Below are positions 37,337 through 45,708 of a stretch of 64,000 nucleotides of DNA, one piece after another; within the stretch, counting starts at the first letter, position 1; each line of letters begins with the position of its first letter. Under the pieces are notes generated by a model. It searched no databases. It was not told the DNA's origin and saw only the letters and a list, made by a program, of their open reading frames with translations. The DNA is from Flavobacteriales bacterium (lineage in GTDB: Bacteria > Bacteroidota > Bacteroidia > Flavobacteriales_F > PHOS-HE28). The DNA lies in assembly GCA_020635655.1 (NCBI GenBank), contig JACJZI010000002.1, forward strand, positions 124,001 through 188,000. The letters are read 5' to 3'. Made by a program: the position numbers and the translations under genes.

Positions 37337-38989
37337 TCAGGGTGGACCGCCTGCGCGAGTGCGGACGATGTAGGCCGCATTGCGGAAGACCTCCCTCGGG
37401 AACCAACGGGAGGCATGGGGCATGCCGGCCGCATCCCCATTGCGAATGAGGAGGTGGGTCACGTGATGCGCGTTCAATGTGGCGGAGATATCCCCTCCAT
37501 CGGTCAATGCATGCAGCATGCCGCGCTGCGCTGCGTGCAAGGCCTGCCAGTCACGGTAGGGATTGCTCATCGTGCTTGCCGTGGCCACCATCTTCCGGGC
37601 CGTACCCAACATGGGCCAGATGCTCAGTTCCTGATCACAGAGCACGACATCGTTCCAGGCCAGATGCGCCTGGATCCATCGTGCGGCGGCCTGCTCATCG
37701 GTCCGTTCGGAGAAGGCCAGGTCCCGGTTCCGGAGGCTGAAGAGGTCCCGGCGCGATGCATACACCGGATATTGCAGGGAGCAGGCCGCCACGACCAGGA
37801 GGAGGACCGCCACCACGGAACGTCCATCGGTCCAGGGGTCGATCGGTCGGGGAGCCAGCCGTTGCACCGACAGCTCCCACAGACGGGCCACTGCGATGCC
37901 GGCCAACACGATCAGGGCGGCCTTCAAATAGAAGTAGTAGTGGAAGGAGGGCACGGTCCCCGGCAGTTCGATCCCACCCGGACGGTCCAGCACGGCCACT
38001 ACATAGGCATAGGCCCACATCACGGCTGACAGGACGACCCAGTCCCGGAGGACATCATGGGAAGCCGGTCGGAACCGCATCCACACAAGCCAACCGCCCG
38101 CAAGCGCCAGGGCCATCGTCCAAGAGACATTGTGATAGAGGAATATCCGACCGTCGGAGAGGGTGAGCGCATAGTAGGTGTAAAGGAATCCGCTACGGTT
38201 CACCACGTGCATCCCATAGGTTCCGACGAGGGTCGTGAGCAGTGGAAGTGCGGCGAGCACGAACGCGGCGCCCGCCAAAAGGGCGTTGCGAACGGTGGTC
38301 CCCATCAGTCGCCGGTCCCTGGCGCGTGCCGCGGGGATCAGTTGCCGCAAGGTGTCCACCACGATGATCAGCACGATCAACAGGGCGGGTGCCGCATGAC
38401 CCAGGAAGGTGAGACCGGCCAGTGATCCCAGGACTACGAACCGCCAGGCGCGTCTGTTCCGGAAGGCGGCCCGGGCCAGGATGATGTCCATGTAGAACAA
38501 GGCCTGCATGGTGATCACGGCCATCAGGCGCGGTGAGTAGGTGGGCACCGCCCAGCTCGGCTCCTGGCCGATGAAGAAGAAGAGGTAGATGGCCGTGGTC
38601 ATCACTGCGCGAAGTGGCCCGAGAAGGGACCAGGTCATCAGGAAGAAGGCAATGGGTGCCAGGAGGTTCACGAACGGACCGGCTTGGATGATCAAGGCGT
38701 CGACGGGTATCCCGGTGATCCGGACCAACAGGGCTTCGATCCAGGAAAGGAGGGGTGTATACCAGCTCCTTTCACCCAGGGTCACCGGGTCCTCGCCGGA
38801 ATGGCCCTCCAGGATGGCGCGTACGAACCCGGCATCGCGGTGGAAATCCACCGAAGCACCCCAGGAGATGCTCTGCACGGAGCGCCAGGCGGGAACGAAA
38901 GCAAGGATCAGCATGAACAGGAAAACGAGCACGGAGAGGAGGGCCACCTGCCGTTGCTGGACCACTGCCATGTTCCCTGCGACCTTCAT
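37337..38989 (-). CDS. GT-C-like multi-spanning membrane glycosyltransferase
   Basis: The 550-residue protein has about 11 membrane helices over residues 15-440 and a small C-terminal soluble part (441-550). An acidic first loop after helix 1 (WGASVDFHRDAGFVRAIL) is where polyprenyl-phosphate-dependent GT-C enzymes place their catalytic aspartate. It is the last gene of the overlapping minus-strand operon whose other products make a polyprenyl-phosphoryl pentose. It is therefore a candidate arabinofuranosyl- or ribofuranosyltransferase that uses that donor on the periplasmic side. The ATG overlaps the preceding stop (ATGA). The family call is by topology and context, not by a recognised signature. 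Confidence 0.75.
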   Translation of the reverse strand: MKVAGNMAVVQQRQVALLSVLVFLFMLILAFVPAWRSVQSISWGASVDFHRDAGFVRAILEGHSGEDPVTLGERSWYTPLLSWIEALLVRITGIPVDALIIQAGPFVNLLAPIAFFLMTWSLLGPLRAVMTTAIYLFFFIGQEPSWAVPTYSPRLMAVITMQALFYMDIILARAAFRNRRAWRFVVLGSLAGLTFLGHAAPALLIVLIIVVDTLRQLIPAARARDRRLMGTTVRNALLAGAAFVLAALPLLTTLVGTYGMHVVNRSGFLYTYYALTLSDGRIFLYHNVSWTMALALAGGWLVWMRFRPASHDVLRDWVVLSAVMWAYAYVVAVLDRPGGIELPGTVPSFHYYFYLKAALIVLAGIAVARLWELSVQRLAPRPIDPWTDGRSVVAVLLLVVAACSLQYPVYASRRDLFSLRNRDLAFSERTDEQAAARWIQAHLAWNDVVLCDQELSIWPMLGTARKMVATASTMSNPYRDWQALHAAQRGMLHALTDGGDISATLNAHHVTHLLIRNGDAAGMPHASRWFPREVFRNAAYIVRTRAGGPP

Positions 38990-39414
38990 GGCGCAAGGCG
39001 TTCCAGGACCACCTCCTCATCATGCTCCGGCTGGTCGTCCAGCAAAGGTCTCGGGTCGATCCGCATGCAGAGATGCGACCCCAGCAGGTCTTGTCGTTGT
39101 CGGATCCGATGGTCCCAGACCGGGTCGGATACGTGCAGGAGGCCTTCCTCCCTGTCCCAACGCCAGGAGGCCTGTATGCGGATAGCCCCGGATGAGTCCC
39201 GGGCGATGAAGACACCGTCGGGCCGGAGCTCGATGTGTCCGGGCAGGGGACCTGCGCCGAGGAAGGGTGCAGGTGGACGATCGTAGCTGCCGACCACTTC
39301 GGCGGCAGAAAGGTGTCCGGAGCGCCGTGTCACAAGGAAGGCCAGTGCGGCAAGGCCCACCGCGAAGGCGATCACGATGCGCCCGAACGTGCGATCGGAG
39401 AACGGCCCGGTCAT
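38986..39414 (-). CDS. small membrane-anchored protein, function unknown
   Basis: The 142-residue product has an N-terminal membrane helix (RIVIAFAVGLAALAFLV) followed by a ~110-residue beta-rich periplasmic domain (GHIELRPDGVFIARDSSGAIRIQASWRWD). The start at 39414 is fixed by a 4-base ATGA overlap with the HAD gene, and its stop overlaps the glycosyltransferase start in the same way. It lies inside the DprE-type operon, so it may assist the glycosyltransferase or phosphatase. I do not recognise a family. Confidence 0.75.
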   Translation of the reverse strand: MTGPFSDRTFGRIVIAFAVGLAALAFLVTRRSGHLSAAEVVGSYDRPPAPFLGAGPLPGHIELRPDGVFIARDSSGAIRIQASWRWDREEGLLHVSDPVWDHRIRQRQDLLGSHLCMRIDPRPLLDDQPEHDEEVVLERLAP

Positions 39415-40004
39415 TCGCGGAACGGCTTGTAATGGGCGTGTGCGGCCAGTGCGAGCATCGGCCGATCGCTCGGCGTGTCGCCGTAGGCATGGGTGGTGGT
39501 CGGGTCCGGTCGGCCGCAGAGTTCGGCAATGCGACGCACTTTCTCCGGTCCCTTGCAGTTCGGGGTGAGAAGCCGACCCGTGGACCGGCCATTGCGATGC
39601 TCCAGCTCCGTCGCGATCAATTCCAGACCGTTCTCCCGGCACCACGGTCCCACCCACAATGAACAAGCCGCGGTAACGATGATCACGCGATCACCAGCGG
39701 CCAGATGGTCGCGGATGCACCGCAGGGCCGCGGGGCGGACCATGTCGTGCATTCGCTCACGCAGGAAGCGTTCGCTCCAAGCCTGCAGTTCCTCGGTCGG
39801 CCGGTGCCTGAACGCCAACCGGAGCAGTTGTCGCTTGGGTCTGTCGCCCGGTGCGATGCGCGCCTTCGCGAGCAACCATGCCGGCAGGACCAATGCGAGC
39901 ATCAGGTTGCTGCGGATGGGGCCGAACATCATTCGGATGAAGGCGAGCATGGTGTCGCCTCGGGTGATGGTCCCGTCAAGATCGAACAGGGCCGTGCCGC
40001 TCAC
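39411..40004 (-). CDS. HAD-IB family phosphatase
   Basis: The 197-residue haloacid-dehalogenase enzyme has motif I DLDGT (nucleophile Asp8, acid Asp10), motif II in VIIVTAACS, the motif III Lys in NCKGPEKV and motif IV in YGDTPSDRPML. It resembles the phosphoserine-phosphatase subgroup (HAD-IB). I chose the GTG at 40004 because it overlaps the DprE fusion stop as GTGA and places motif I at the N-terminus; a longer ATG frame would overlap by 67 bases. In context it may dephosphorylate polyprenyl-phosphoryl-5-phosphoribose, the step between the UbiA enzyme and DprE1. Confidence 0.85.
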   Translation of the reverse strand: MSGTALFDLDGTITRGDTMLAFIRMMFGPIRSNLMLALVLPAWLLAKARIAPGDRPKRQLLRLAFRHRPTEELQAWSERFLRERMHDMVRPAALRCIRDHLAAGDRVIIVTAACSLWVGPWCRENGLELIATELEHRNGRSTGRLLTPNCKGPEKVRRIAELCGRPDPTTTHAYGDTPSDRPMLALAAHAHYKPFRE

Positions 40005-42106
40005 AGGTGCAGGCGTTTGAAGAGCCCCTCGGGGATCAGCCGGATCACGCACATCAGCCAGCGCCACCGGCCGAGGGTGTAGATCACGTTCCTCTTTCGC
40101 CGATAGGCCGTGTATACCTGGCGCGCCACCCGATCGGGGTCGGCGGTGAGCAGGCCTGGGAGCGGCATGCCCGCCGTCATGCGCGTGCGCATGAATCCGG
40201 GTTTCACGGTGAGCACGTGCACACCGGAAGCGAACAACCGGTTGCGCAGGCCACTGAGATAGGCGGTGAGGCCGGCCTTGGCGCTGCCGTAGAAGTAGTT
40301 GCTCGCCCGTCCGCGATCACCGGCCACGGAGGAAAAGGCGATGATGCACCCCGCACCGCGCTGCTCGAGATCACGCGCCGCTTCCTCAAGGATGCTCACC
40401 GCGCCGGTGTAGTTCACGGTGATCGCCCGCAGCCCCATTTCGGGGCGTTCCTCCGCGAGGCCCTGGTCCGGCAACCACCCGAAGGCGCAGACCACGATGC
40501 CGGGTCGCGGATCCTGTGCGGCATAGAACGCGGCATGGTCCTTTACCGCCTCGGCGTCAAAGGCCACGGCATGACAGTCCACCTCGTGTTCTTCGGTGAT
40601 CCTGGAGGCAAGGGCCTCCAGGGCCGGGAGGTCCCGTCCGGCGAGGACGAGCGGATGGCCGTGCGCGGCGAATACGCGTGCCAAAGCGGTCGCGGCATCG
40701 GAACCGGCGCCGAGCACGAGCACGCGGCGGGGATCGGGTCCCGGTGCACGAGCGGAAGTCCCCAGGATATCCATGCGTTCGGCGAGATGGGATGTGAAGT
40801 TGTGCGATCCATACCGGATGACGGTCTTCCGGAAGCGGGGAAGTTCGGGGTACATGCGACCCAGGTCGCGACCCGGGCAGCGTGCATCCTTCGCCAGGTA
40901 GATCCGCCCGCCCGCCGCCACCACGAGGGCATCGATCCGTTCCAGCACCGCCTCCATGCCCGGGCGAACGGGAATGTCCAGCGAAAGCGTGTAGCCCTCC
41001 ATCGGGAAGCTCAGCGGGGCCCTGGGTTCTCCGGGGCCGAACCGTTTCAGGACCGTCAGGAAGCTGATCAGACCGTGCTTCCTCAGCTCGGTGAGCACGG
41101 TGGACATCACCGTGCGTCCATCCTTGAGCGGCACAACGAACTGATATTGGATGAACCCGTTGCGCCCGTAGATCCGGTTCCAGTCACCCACCGCGTCCAA
41201 CGGATGGAAATACGGGCCGTAGTGCACCAGACCGGTACGGTCCCTGCCGCGCATGCGGGCGTTGTACAGCAGGTTGAAGATCCGCACGCTCCAGGGGCGC
41301 AGCACCCAGCTGGGGAAAAAGAAAGGGACGCCGATCCGCTGAGGACCGTGTGTGCGGAGCGGGTGGTGGTCCAGGCGCTGCGGAAGTTCGTCCAAAGCGG
41401 CATGTTCGCCCAGCAACAGGATCGACCGTCCGGCGGACCGACCGGATGCCGTCAGGTCGACCCAGGCCACGCTGTAGGTGGCGCCCTTGTGCTCCTCGAA
41501 ACGTGCGAAGAGCTCGCCCAGGTCGCGGCATTTGATGCTGCGTTGGCGGATGTAGGCCGTGGCGATCCGCTTGAGCCGGAGGCGCACGCGCAACACCATG
41601 CCGCTGAGGCCCATGCCGCCGCAGGTGCTCCAGAAGAGCTCGGGCTCGACCAAGCGTGAACACCGCAGGACGCGGCCATCACCGGTCATCACCTCCAATT
41701 CCTCCACGAACGCGCACAGACTGCCGTCCACGTGATGGTTCTTGCCATGCACGTCGGCCGCCACCGCACCGCCGATGCTCACCAACCGGGTGCCCGGCGT
41801 CACCGGAAGAAAGAACCCCTTGGGGACGATCCGCAGGAGGATGGCGTCGAGCAGCATGCCCGCTCCACAGGTGAGCATTCCTGCTTCCGTGTCAAGATGG
41901 AAATGGTCCGGCAGGGAGAGACCACTGATCATGTGGCGGCCGAGCGAGGCATCGCCGTAGGATCGTCCGTTGCCGCGTGGGGTGCAGCCGGAGGTGGCCG
42001 CGAGCTGTTCGCCTACCTCGGCGTCCGAAGTGGGATATGCGAGGCGCCCGGTGATCCACGGGAAATTGCCCCAGTTGCTCCAGCGGCGGCGTTCAGCGGT
42101 AGGCAT
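40001..42106 (-). CDS. DprE1-DprE2 fusion: polyprenyl-phosphoryl-ribose 2'-epimerase
   Basis: One 701-residue chain joins two enzymes that are separate in mycobacteria. Residues 1-445 are a VAO/type-4 FAD oxidase like DprE1: TPRGNGRSYGDASL (42-55), the HGKNHH motif at 120-125 and the catalytic-lysine motif YLAKD (Lys406). All three match M. tuberculosis DprE1 with a constant offset of 12. Residues 460-701 are a short-chain reductase like DprE2: VLGAGSDAATAL and the active-site YGSAK (Tyr606, Lys610). Together they oxidise and re-reduce polyprenyl-phosphoryl ribose to the arabinose epimer. The position of mycobacterial Cys387 is Ser375. It overlaps the UbiA gene by 14 bases and the HAD gene by 4. 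Confidence 0.9.
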   Translation of the reverse strand: MPTAERRRWSNWGNFPWITGRLAYPTSDAEVGEQLAATSGCTPRGNGRSYGDASLGRHMISGLSLPDHFHLDTEAGMLTCGAGMLLDAILLRIVPKGFFLPVTPGTRLVSIGGAVAADVHGKNHHVDGSLCAFVEELEVMTGDGRVLRCSRLVEPELFWSTCGGMGLSGMVLRVRLRLKRIATAYIRQRSIKCRDLGELFARFEEHKGATYSVAWVDLTASGRSAGRSILLLGEHAALDELPQRLDHHPLRTHGPQRIGVPFFFPSWVLRPWSVRIFNLLYNARMRGRDRTGLVHYGPYFHPLDAVGDWNRIYGRNGFIQYQFVVPLKDGRTVMSTVLTELRKHGLISFLTVLKRFGPGEPRAPLSFPMEGYTLSLDIPVRPGMEAVLERIDALVVAAGGRIYLAKDARCPGRDLGRMYPELPRFRKTVIRYGSHNFTSHLAERMDILGTSARAPGPDPRRVLVLGAGSDAATALARVFAAHGHPLVLAGRDLPALEALASRITEEHEVDCHAVAFDAEAVKDHAAFYAAQDPRPGIVVCAFGWLPDQGLAEERPEMGLRAITVNYTGAVSILEEAARDLEQRGAGCIIAFSSVAGDRGRASNYFYGSAKAGLTAYLSGLRNRLFASGVHVLTVKPGFMRTRMTAGMPLPGLLTADPDRVARQVYTAYRRKRNVIYTLGRWRWLMCVIRLIPEGLFKRLHL

Positions 42107-42989
42107 ACAGGATCAACACGAACGAAAGGAGCCAACCGACCACCGTCAGTTGCAACGGCAGGTCCGTCAGCACGAGCTTGGTCGGTGATCCGCTGCGGGC
42201 ATACACATAGCAAAGCTGGAAATAGCGCAGGATCCCCAGCAGCACGAACACGCTGGTGATGTAAAGCTTGTCACTGCCCATGCGGGCGACCACCTCGTCA
42301 CTGACGGTGTAGAGGATGTAGGATTGGATGGTGATGGTGGCCACGATGACCATGGCCGTGTCCACGAGCCGCAGGTTGTACCCGGAGATGCTGCGACGCA
42401 TGCCCGCACCGTTGTCCGCCTGCAGGAGGTCGTCACGGCGCTTGGCCAGCGCGATGAAAAGGGCCAGCAGGACGACCATCAGTTCGATCCATTGGGAAAC
42501 CGGCACCTCGCCCAGGATGCCGCCACTATGCACCCGAAGGAGAAAGCCCAGGGCCACAATGCTCACATCCAACAGGGCGTAGTGCTTCAAATGGAGGCTG
42601 TAGGCCAGATTGATCGCCAGATAGCCGGCCAGTACCTGCGCGAACCGCGGATTCAGCCACCAAGCGCCGGGAATGGCCACTGCCAGGAGTGCCACGATGA
42701 GCAGCACGGCCTGTCCGCGACCCACTTCGCCAGAAGCGATCGGCCGATGGCACTTCCGGGGATGCTGGCGATCGGCCGCCACGTCCTGCAGGTCATTGAA
42801 CACATAGACCGCCGAGGCGGCCAGACTGAAAAGGATCGCACCCACGGCAAGGTGCAGGACCACTCCTGGATGCATGATCACACCGGCGAAGAACGCCGGC
42901 AGGAACAGGAACCCGTTCTTCACCCACTGCTCCACACGGAGCAGACGGATCGCGGGAGGGAGGCCCTTCTGGCGCTTGGTTCGTTCCAT
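42093..42989 (-). CDS. UbiA-family polyprenyl-phosphate phosphoribosyltransferase (DPPR-synthase-like)
   Basis: The 298-residue membrane protein has about nine helices. The first Asp-rich motif is ND-x2-D-x3-D-x2-HP (residues 65-77), followed by RPIASG. This exact extended pattern is typical of the Rv3806c/UbiA group that attaches phosphoribose from PRPP to a polyprenyl phosphate, rather than of quinone or heme prenyltransferases. The start at 42989 (MERTKRQKG) precedes the first helix. A TACCTTTT box lies about 15 bases upstream on the minus strand. It is the first gene of the overlapping operon with DprE1-DprE2 and HAD. Confidence 0.88.
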   Translation of the reverse strand: MERTKRQKGLPPAIRLLRVEQWVKNGFLFLPAFFAGVIMHPGVVLHLAVGAILFSLAASAVYVFNDLQDVAADRQHPRKCHRPIASGEVGRGQAVLLIVALLAVAIPGAWWLNPRFAQVLAGYLAINLAYSLHLKHYALLDVSIVALGFLLRVHSGGILGEVPVSQWIELMVVLLALFIALAKRRDDLLQADNGAGMRRSISGYNLRLVDTAMVIVATITIQSYILYTVSDEVVARMGSDKLYITSVFVLLGILRYFQLCYVYARSGSPTKLVLTDLPLQLTVVGWLLSFVLILYAYR

Positions 42990-43067
42990 GCCTTCAATAA
43001 GGTAAAAGGTAGAACTTGCGACCACATCGGGTCCTGCGGGACCCCCACCGCCACCATCGGCAAGCGC

Positions 43068-43955
43068 TCAGTACCGCATCGCTTCCATCGCGTTGAAAGC
43101 CCCGCCGATCACCTTGCAAAGGGCCATGGCCGGGGCGGCCATCAGAGGGCGCTGGGCCTTCCACCCGCGATAGGTGTCGTCCAGGTAGGCGCCCCAATTG
43201 GTGCGGTCCACCAGTGCCCGACCGTAGGAGATGCTCGGTCCGGGGCTGCGTGTGGTGTGCCACCAGCCCGTGGGGAAGAAGACCGTATCACCGGCCTCCA
43301 GCATCACCTTGTGGCATTTGGCCTTGGCGAAATCCGGGTACTGCTGCAGGTCGGGTGCGAATATGTTGTCGACGCCGGAATACAACGGCCGGTCGGGCTT
43401 CGGGTACATGTAGGGTGTCTGGTCCGGCGCGTAAAGGAAGAACTCCTTGCTGCCGTATACCTGGGTGATCTGCGTATGCAGGCTTTGCACGTCCACGTGC
43501 AGGATCGGGAAGTACGATCCCAGGCCGCCGAGGAAGATCTCGTGCTTGATGGTCCCCTTGGTGAACATCTTCGGCATCATGGGGTTCAGCAGGCGGTCCA
43601 CCTTGTCGAAGACCGTCTGCGGCCTCAGGTCCTCCACCAGCTCGGGGAAGTAATGCTCGATGTTCAGGTTGAAAGGATAGGGCGCGGGGTTCTCCTCGGT
43701 GGAACGCATGATCCAGTCGGCCTGTTCAGCGATGGAATACGTGCGCCCCTTGATCTCCTTGGTCAATTTCCCATAGCGCTCCTTGAAGAACTCGGGTGTC
43801 CATTTCTCCAGGGCCCTCCAGCCCTTCACGGCATCGGTGAGCACCACGGGCCTGCTCTTCCGCACATAGTCCTCGAGCAGTTCGCGCGGGCTCAGGTCGG
43901 CACGGCGTTCGACGCCGGGCAGGGTGTTGTCGACAAGGGGGGAGATGTAGTTCAT
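43068..43955 (-). CDS. cupin-like (JmjC-type) Fe/2-oxoglutarate oxygenase
   Basis: The 295-residue protein is of the Cupin_8/JmjC fold. Iron ligands can be read as His and Asp in PILHVDVQSLH and the distal His in FPTGWWHTT. YGSKEFFLYAPDQ is a typical strand between them. It probably hydroxylates a protein or small molecule using 2-oxoglutarate. The ATG at 43955 follows a TAAATTCG box further upstream (minus strand). It lies 78 bases before the UbiA gene and could be co-transcribed with the DprE-type operon, but no mechanism connects them. Confidence 0.85.
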   Translation of the reverse strand: MNYISPLVDNTLPGVERRADLSPRELLEDYVRKSRPVVLTDAVKGWRALEKWTPEFFKERYGKLTKEIKGRTYSIAEQADWIMRSTEENPAPYPFNLNIEHYFPELVEDLRPQTVFDKVDRLLNPMMPKMFTKGTIKHEIFLGGLGSYFPILHVDVQSLHTQITQVYGSKEFFLYAPDQTPYMYPKPDRPLYSGVDNIFAPDLQQYPDFAKAKCHKVMLEAGDTVFFPTGWWHTTRSPGPSISYGRALVDRTNWGAYLDDTYRGWKAQRPLMAAPAMALCKVIGGAFNAMEAMRY

Positions 43956-44119
43956 GGGAGCGGATGGATGGCTCGCGCCTGATACGTGATCGGGGCTTTC
44001 CGTGTTCCCGAATTTAGGGTGCGCCGCACCTGCCGGGAACATGAGCCCGGTCATGTCGCGTTCCATGCCCGGTCCGGGAAGGTCCGCATCTTCGTACCTG
44101 ACCGACCCGACCCCGACCC

Positions 44120-44863
44120 ATGGACAACGCCTTCATCGCCACCAACTTCGATTGGGACCACCGCAACCCCACCGGATGGCAACGCGGACTGAACCGCGTG
44201 TTCCGCAAGCTCCGGCTGCCCGTGCGCTTGACCCCCGCCCCCGCCGACATGGCGAACATCGAGGCCCGCATGAACCTCTTCCACCTGCTGGAACAGACCG
44301 CCGCCTACCGGGTGCCGGGTGACGTGGTGGACCTGGGTTGCAACGCTGGCGACAGCACCATCGTGATGCGCACGGTGATCGATCGGATGGCCCCCGAAAA
44401 GCAGGTGCATGCCTTCGACAGTTTCGAGGGACTGCCGGAGCTGACCGCGAACGACCGGGGGGATGGCGTCTACGCGAAAGGATACATGGCCGCGGGCCTG
44501 GACCTGTTCACCCGCAAGTTCGAGGCCCTGGGCCTGCGGATGCCGCAGGTGCACAAGGGCTGGTTCGAGGAGACCGTGCCGCGCGACCTGCCGGACCGCA
44601 TCAGCTTCGCGCTCATCGACGGCGACCTCTACGAGAGCACGCGCCATGTGCTGCCCCACGTTTATGATCGGATGGCACCGGGTGCCATCGGCATGCTCGC
44701 GGTCTATTACGATGAGAACATCCTGCCCCGTTCGGGCATCCAGGGGGGCTACCGTTCACCCGGCGTCAAGCGCGCCTGCGACGAATTCTTTGCCGACAAG
44801 CCGGAGCAGGTGTCCGTGCTCTATGCGAACGAATACTCCAACGGGTATTTCCGGAAACAGTAG
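44120..44863 (+). CDS. TylF/MycF-family SAM-dependent methyltransferase
   Basis: The 247-residue protein has the class I methyltransferase motif VVDLGCNAGDSTIVM (about residue 72), the TylF-family AFDSFEGLPELTANDRGD stretch (about 98) and the metal-binding IDGDLYESTRHVL near 175. TylF-type enzymes O-methylate sugars such as macrocin. Here a surface sugar or a lipid-linked saccharide is possible given the neighbouring polyprenyl-phosphate operon, which is divergently transcribed. The substrate is not known. Confidence 0.88.
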   Translation: MDNAFIATNFDWDHRNPTGWQRGLNRVFRKLRLPVRLTPAPADMANIEARMNLFHLLEQTAAYRVPGDVVDLGCNAGDSTIVMRTVIDRMAPEKQVHAFDSFEGLPELTANDRGDGVYAKGYMAAGLDLFTRKFEALGLRMPQVHKGWFEETVPRDLPDRISFALIDGDLYESTRHVLPHVYDRMAPGAIGMLAVYYDENILPRSGIQGGYRSPGVKRACDEFFADKPEQVSVLYANEYSNGYFRKQ

Positions 44864-44869
44864 GGACCC

Positions 44870-45189
44870 TCACACCATCGCCATCCCCTTCAGCTCGAGC
44901 GGCTGCGGCGCAATTCCACCCTGTCCCAAGTCCGCCCCCTTCCGCTTCCTCTGTGGATGAAGGCATTCATCGCCAGGACGCCAAGCACGCAAAGCAGTGC
45001 TCACATGGAGGCGCGGGGATGCAGTGCCTCTCTGCGTATCCCGCCTTCGCTGAAGCTTCGGCGCGCACGGTCTGCGCCCTCTGTGGAAGTAAGGCATGGG
45101 CCGCAAAGGCGCCAAGTCGCGAGGCACGATGTGTGGGTCTCACACGGAGGCACGAAGGCACGGAGACACAGCGCGCCCTCTGCGGTTGA
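44870..45189. repeat. non-coding repeat region with duplicated ridA 3' end
   Basis: This 320-bp gap carries no supportable gene. Its first 33 bases (44870-44902) are a diverged copy of the last 33 bases of the RidA-family gene that starts at 45190. On the minus strand it still reads as a terminal LELKGMAMV, against IELKVVAMV in the intact gene. Two degenerate blocks follow, each with a GCCAAG core and a CACA-GGAGGC track (around 44980-45030 and 45115-45165). They resemble the CACGGAGGCACGAAGG-type intergenic repeats of many environmental bacteria. Confidence 0.65.
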
Positions 45190-45600
45190 TCACACCATCG
45201 CCACCACCTTCAGCTCGATCGCGATCGGCGTGGGCAGGCAGTTGATCTCCAACGTCGTGCGGCAGGGCGGGTCCACCGCGAAGTGTTCCTTCCACAGTTG
45301 GTTGTACGTCGGGAAATCGTCCTTCATGTTCGTGAGGAACACCGTCACGTCCACGATCTTCTCCCAGCTGCTGCCGGCCTCCTCCAGGATCCAGCGCACG
45401 TTCTGGAACACGCTGCGGCACTGCACTTCGATGTCGTAGCTCAGGATGTTGTCGTCGTCGTCCAGCTCCACGCCGGGTATGGTCTTCGATCCCCGTTCGC
45501 GCGGCCCCACGCCACTGAGGAACAGGAGGTCGCCCACGCGACGCGCATGCGGATAGTGCCCGACGGGTTCCGGGGCCTTGTTGCTGGAGATCGAACTCAT
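45190..45600 (-). CDS. RidA/YjgF family protein
   Basis: The 136-residue protein has the RidA trimer fold: APEPVGHYPHARRVGDLLFLSG at the N-terminus, NVRWILEEAGSSWEKIVDVTVFLTNM in the middle and PCRTTLEINCLPTPIAIELKVVA at the end. The C-terminal Arg in the CRTT motif is the usual substrate-carboxylate contact. Members deaminate reactive enamines or imines, or act in aromatic degradation (2-aminomuconate deaminase group). ATG 45600 gives normal length. The 3' end is duplicated 320 bp downstream. Confidence 0.92.
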   Translation of the reverse strand: MSSISSNKAPEPVGHYPHARRVGDLLFLSGVGPRERGSKTIPGVELDDDDNILSYDIEVQCRSVFQNVRWILEEAGSSWEKIVDVTVFLTNMKDDFPTYNQLWKEHFAVDPPCRTTLEINCLPTPIAIELKVVAMV

Positions 45601-45708
45601 CCGTGTCCGGTTTGTTCCGTCAAAGGTGGGAAGGCGATCGGGATCGCATGTCCCAACTTTGTGGTGCACCTATTCAAGTTTCCGCTTTCCTCTTTCAACT
45701 TTCGAAAA

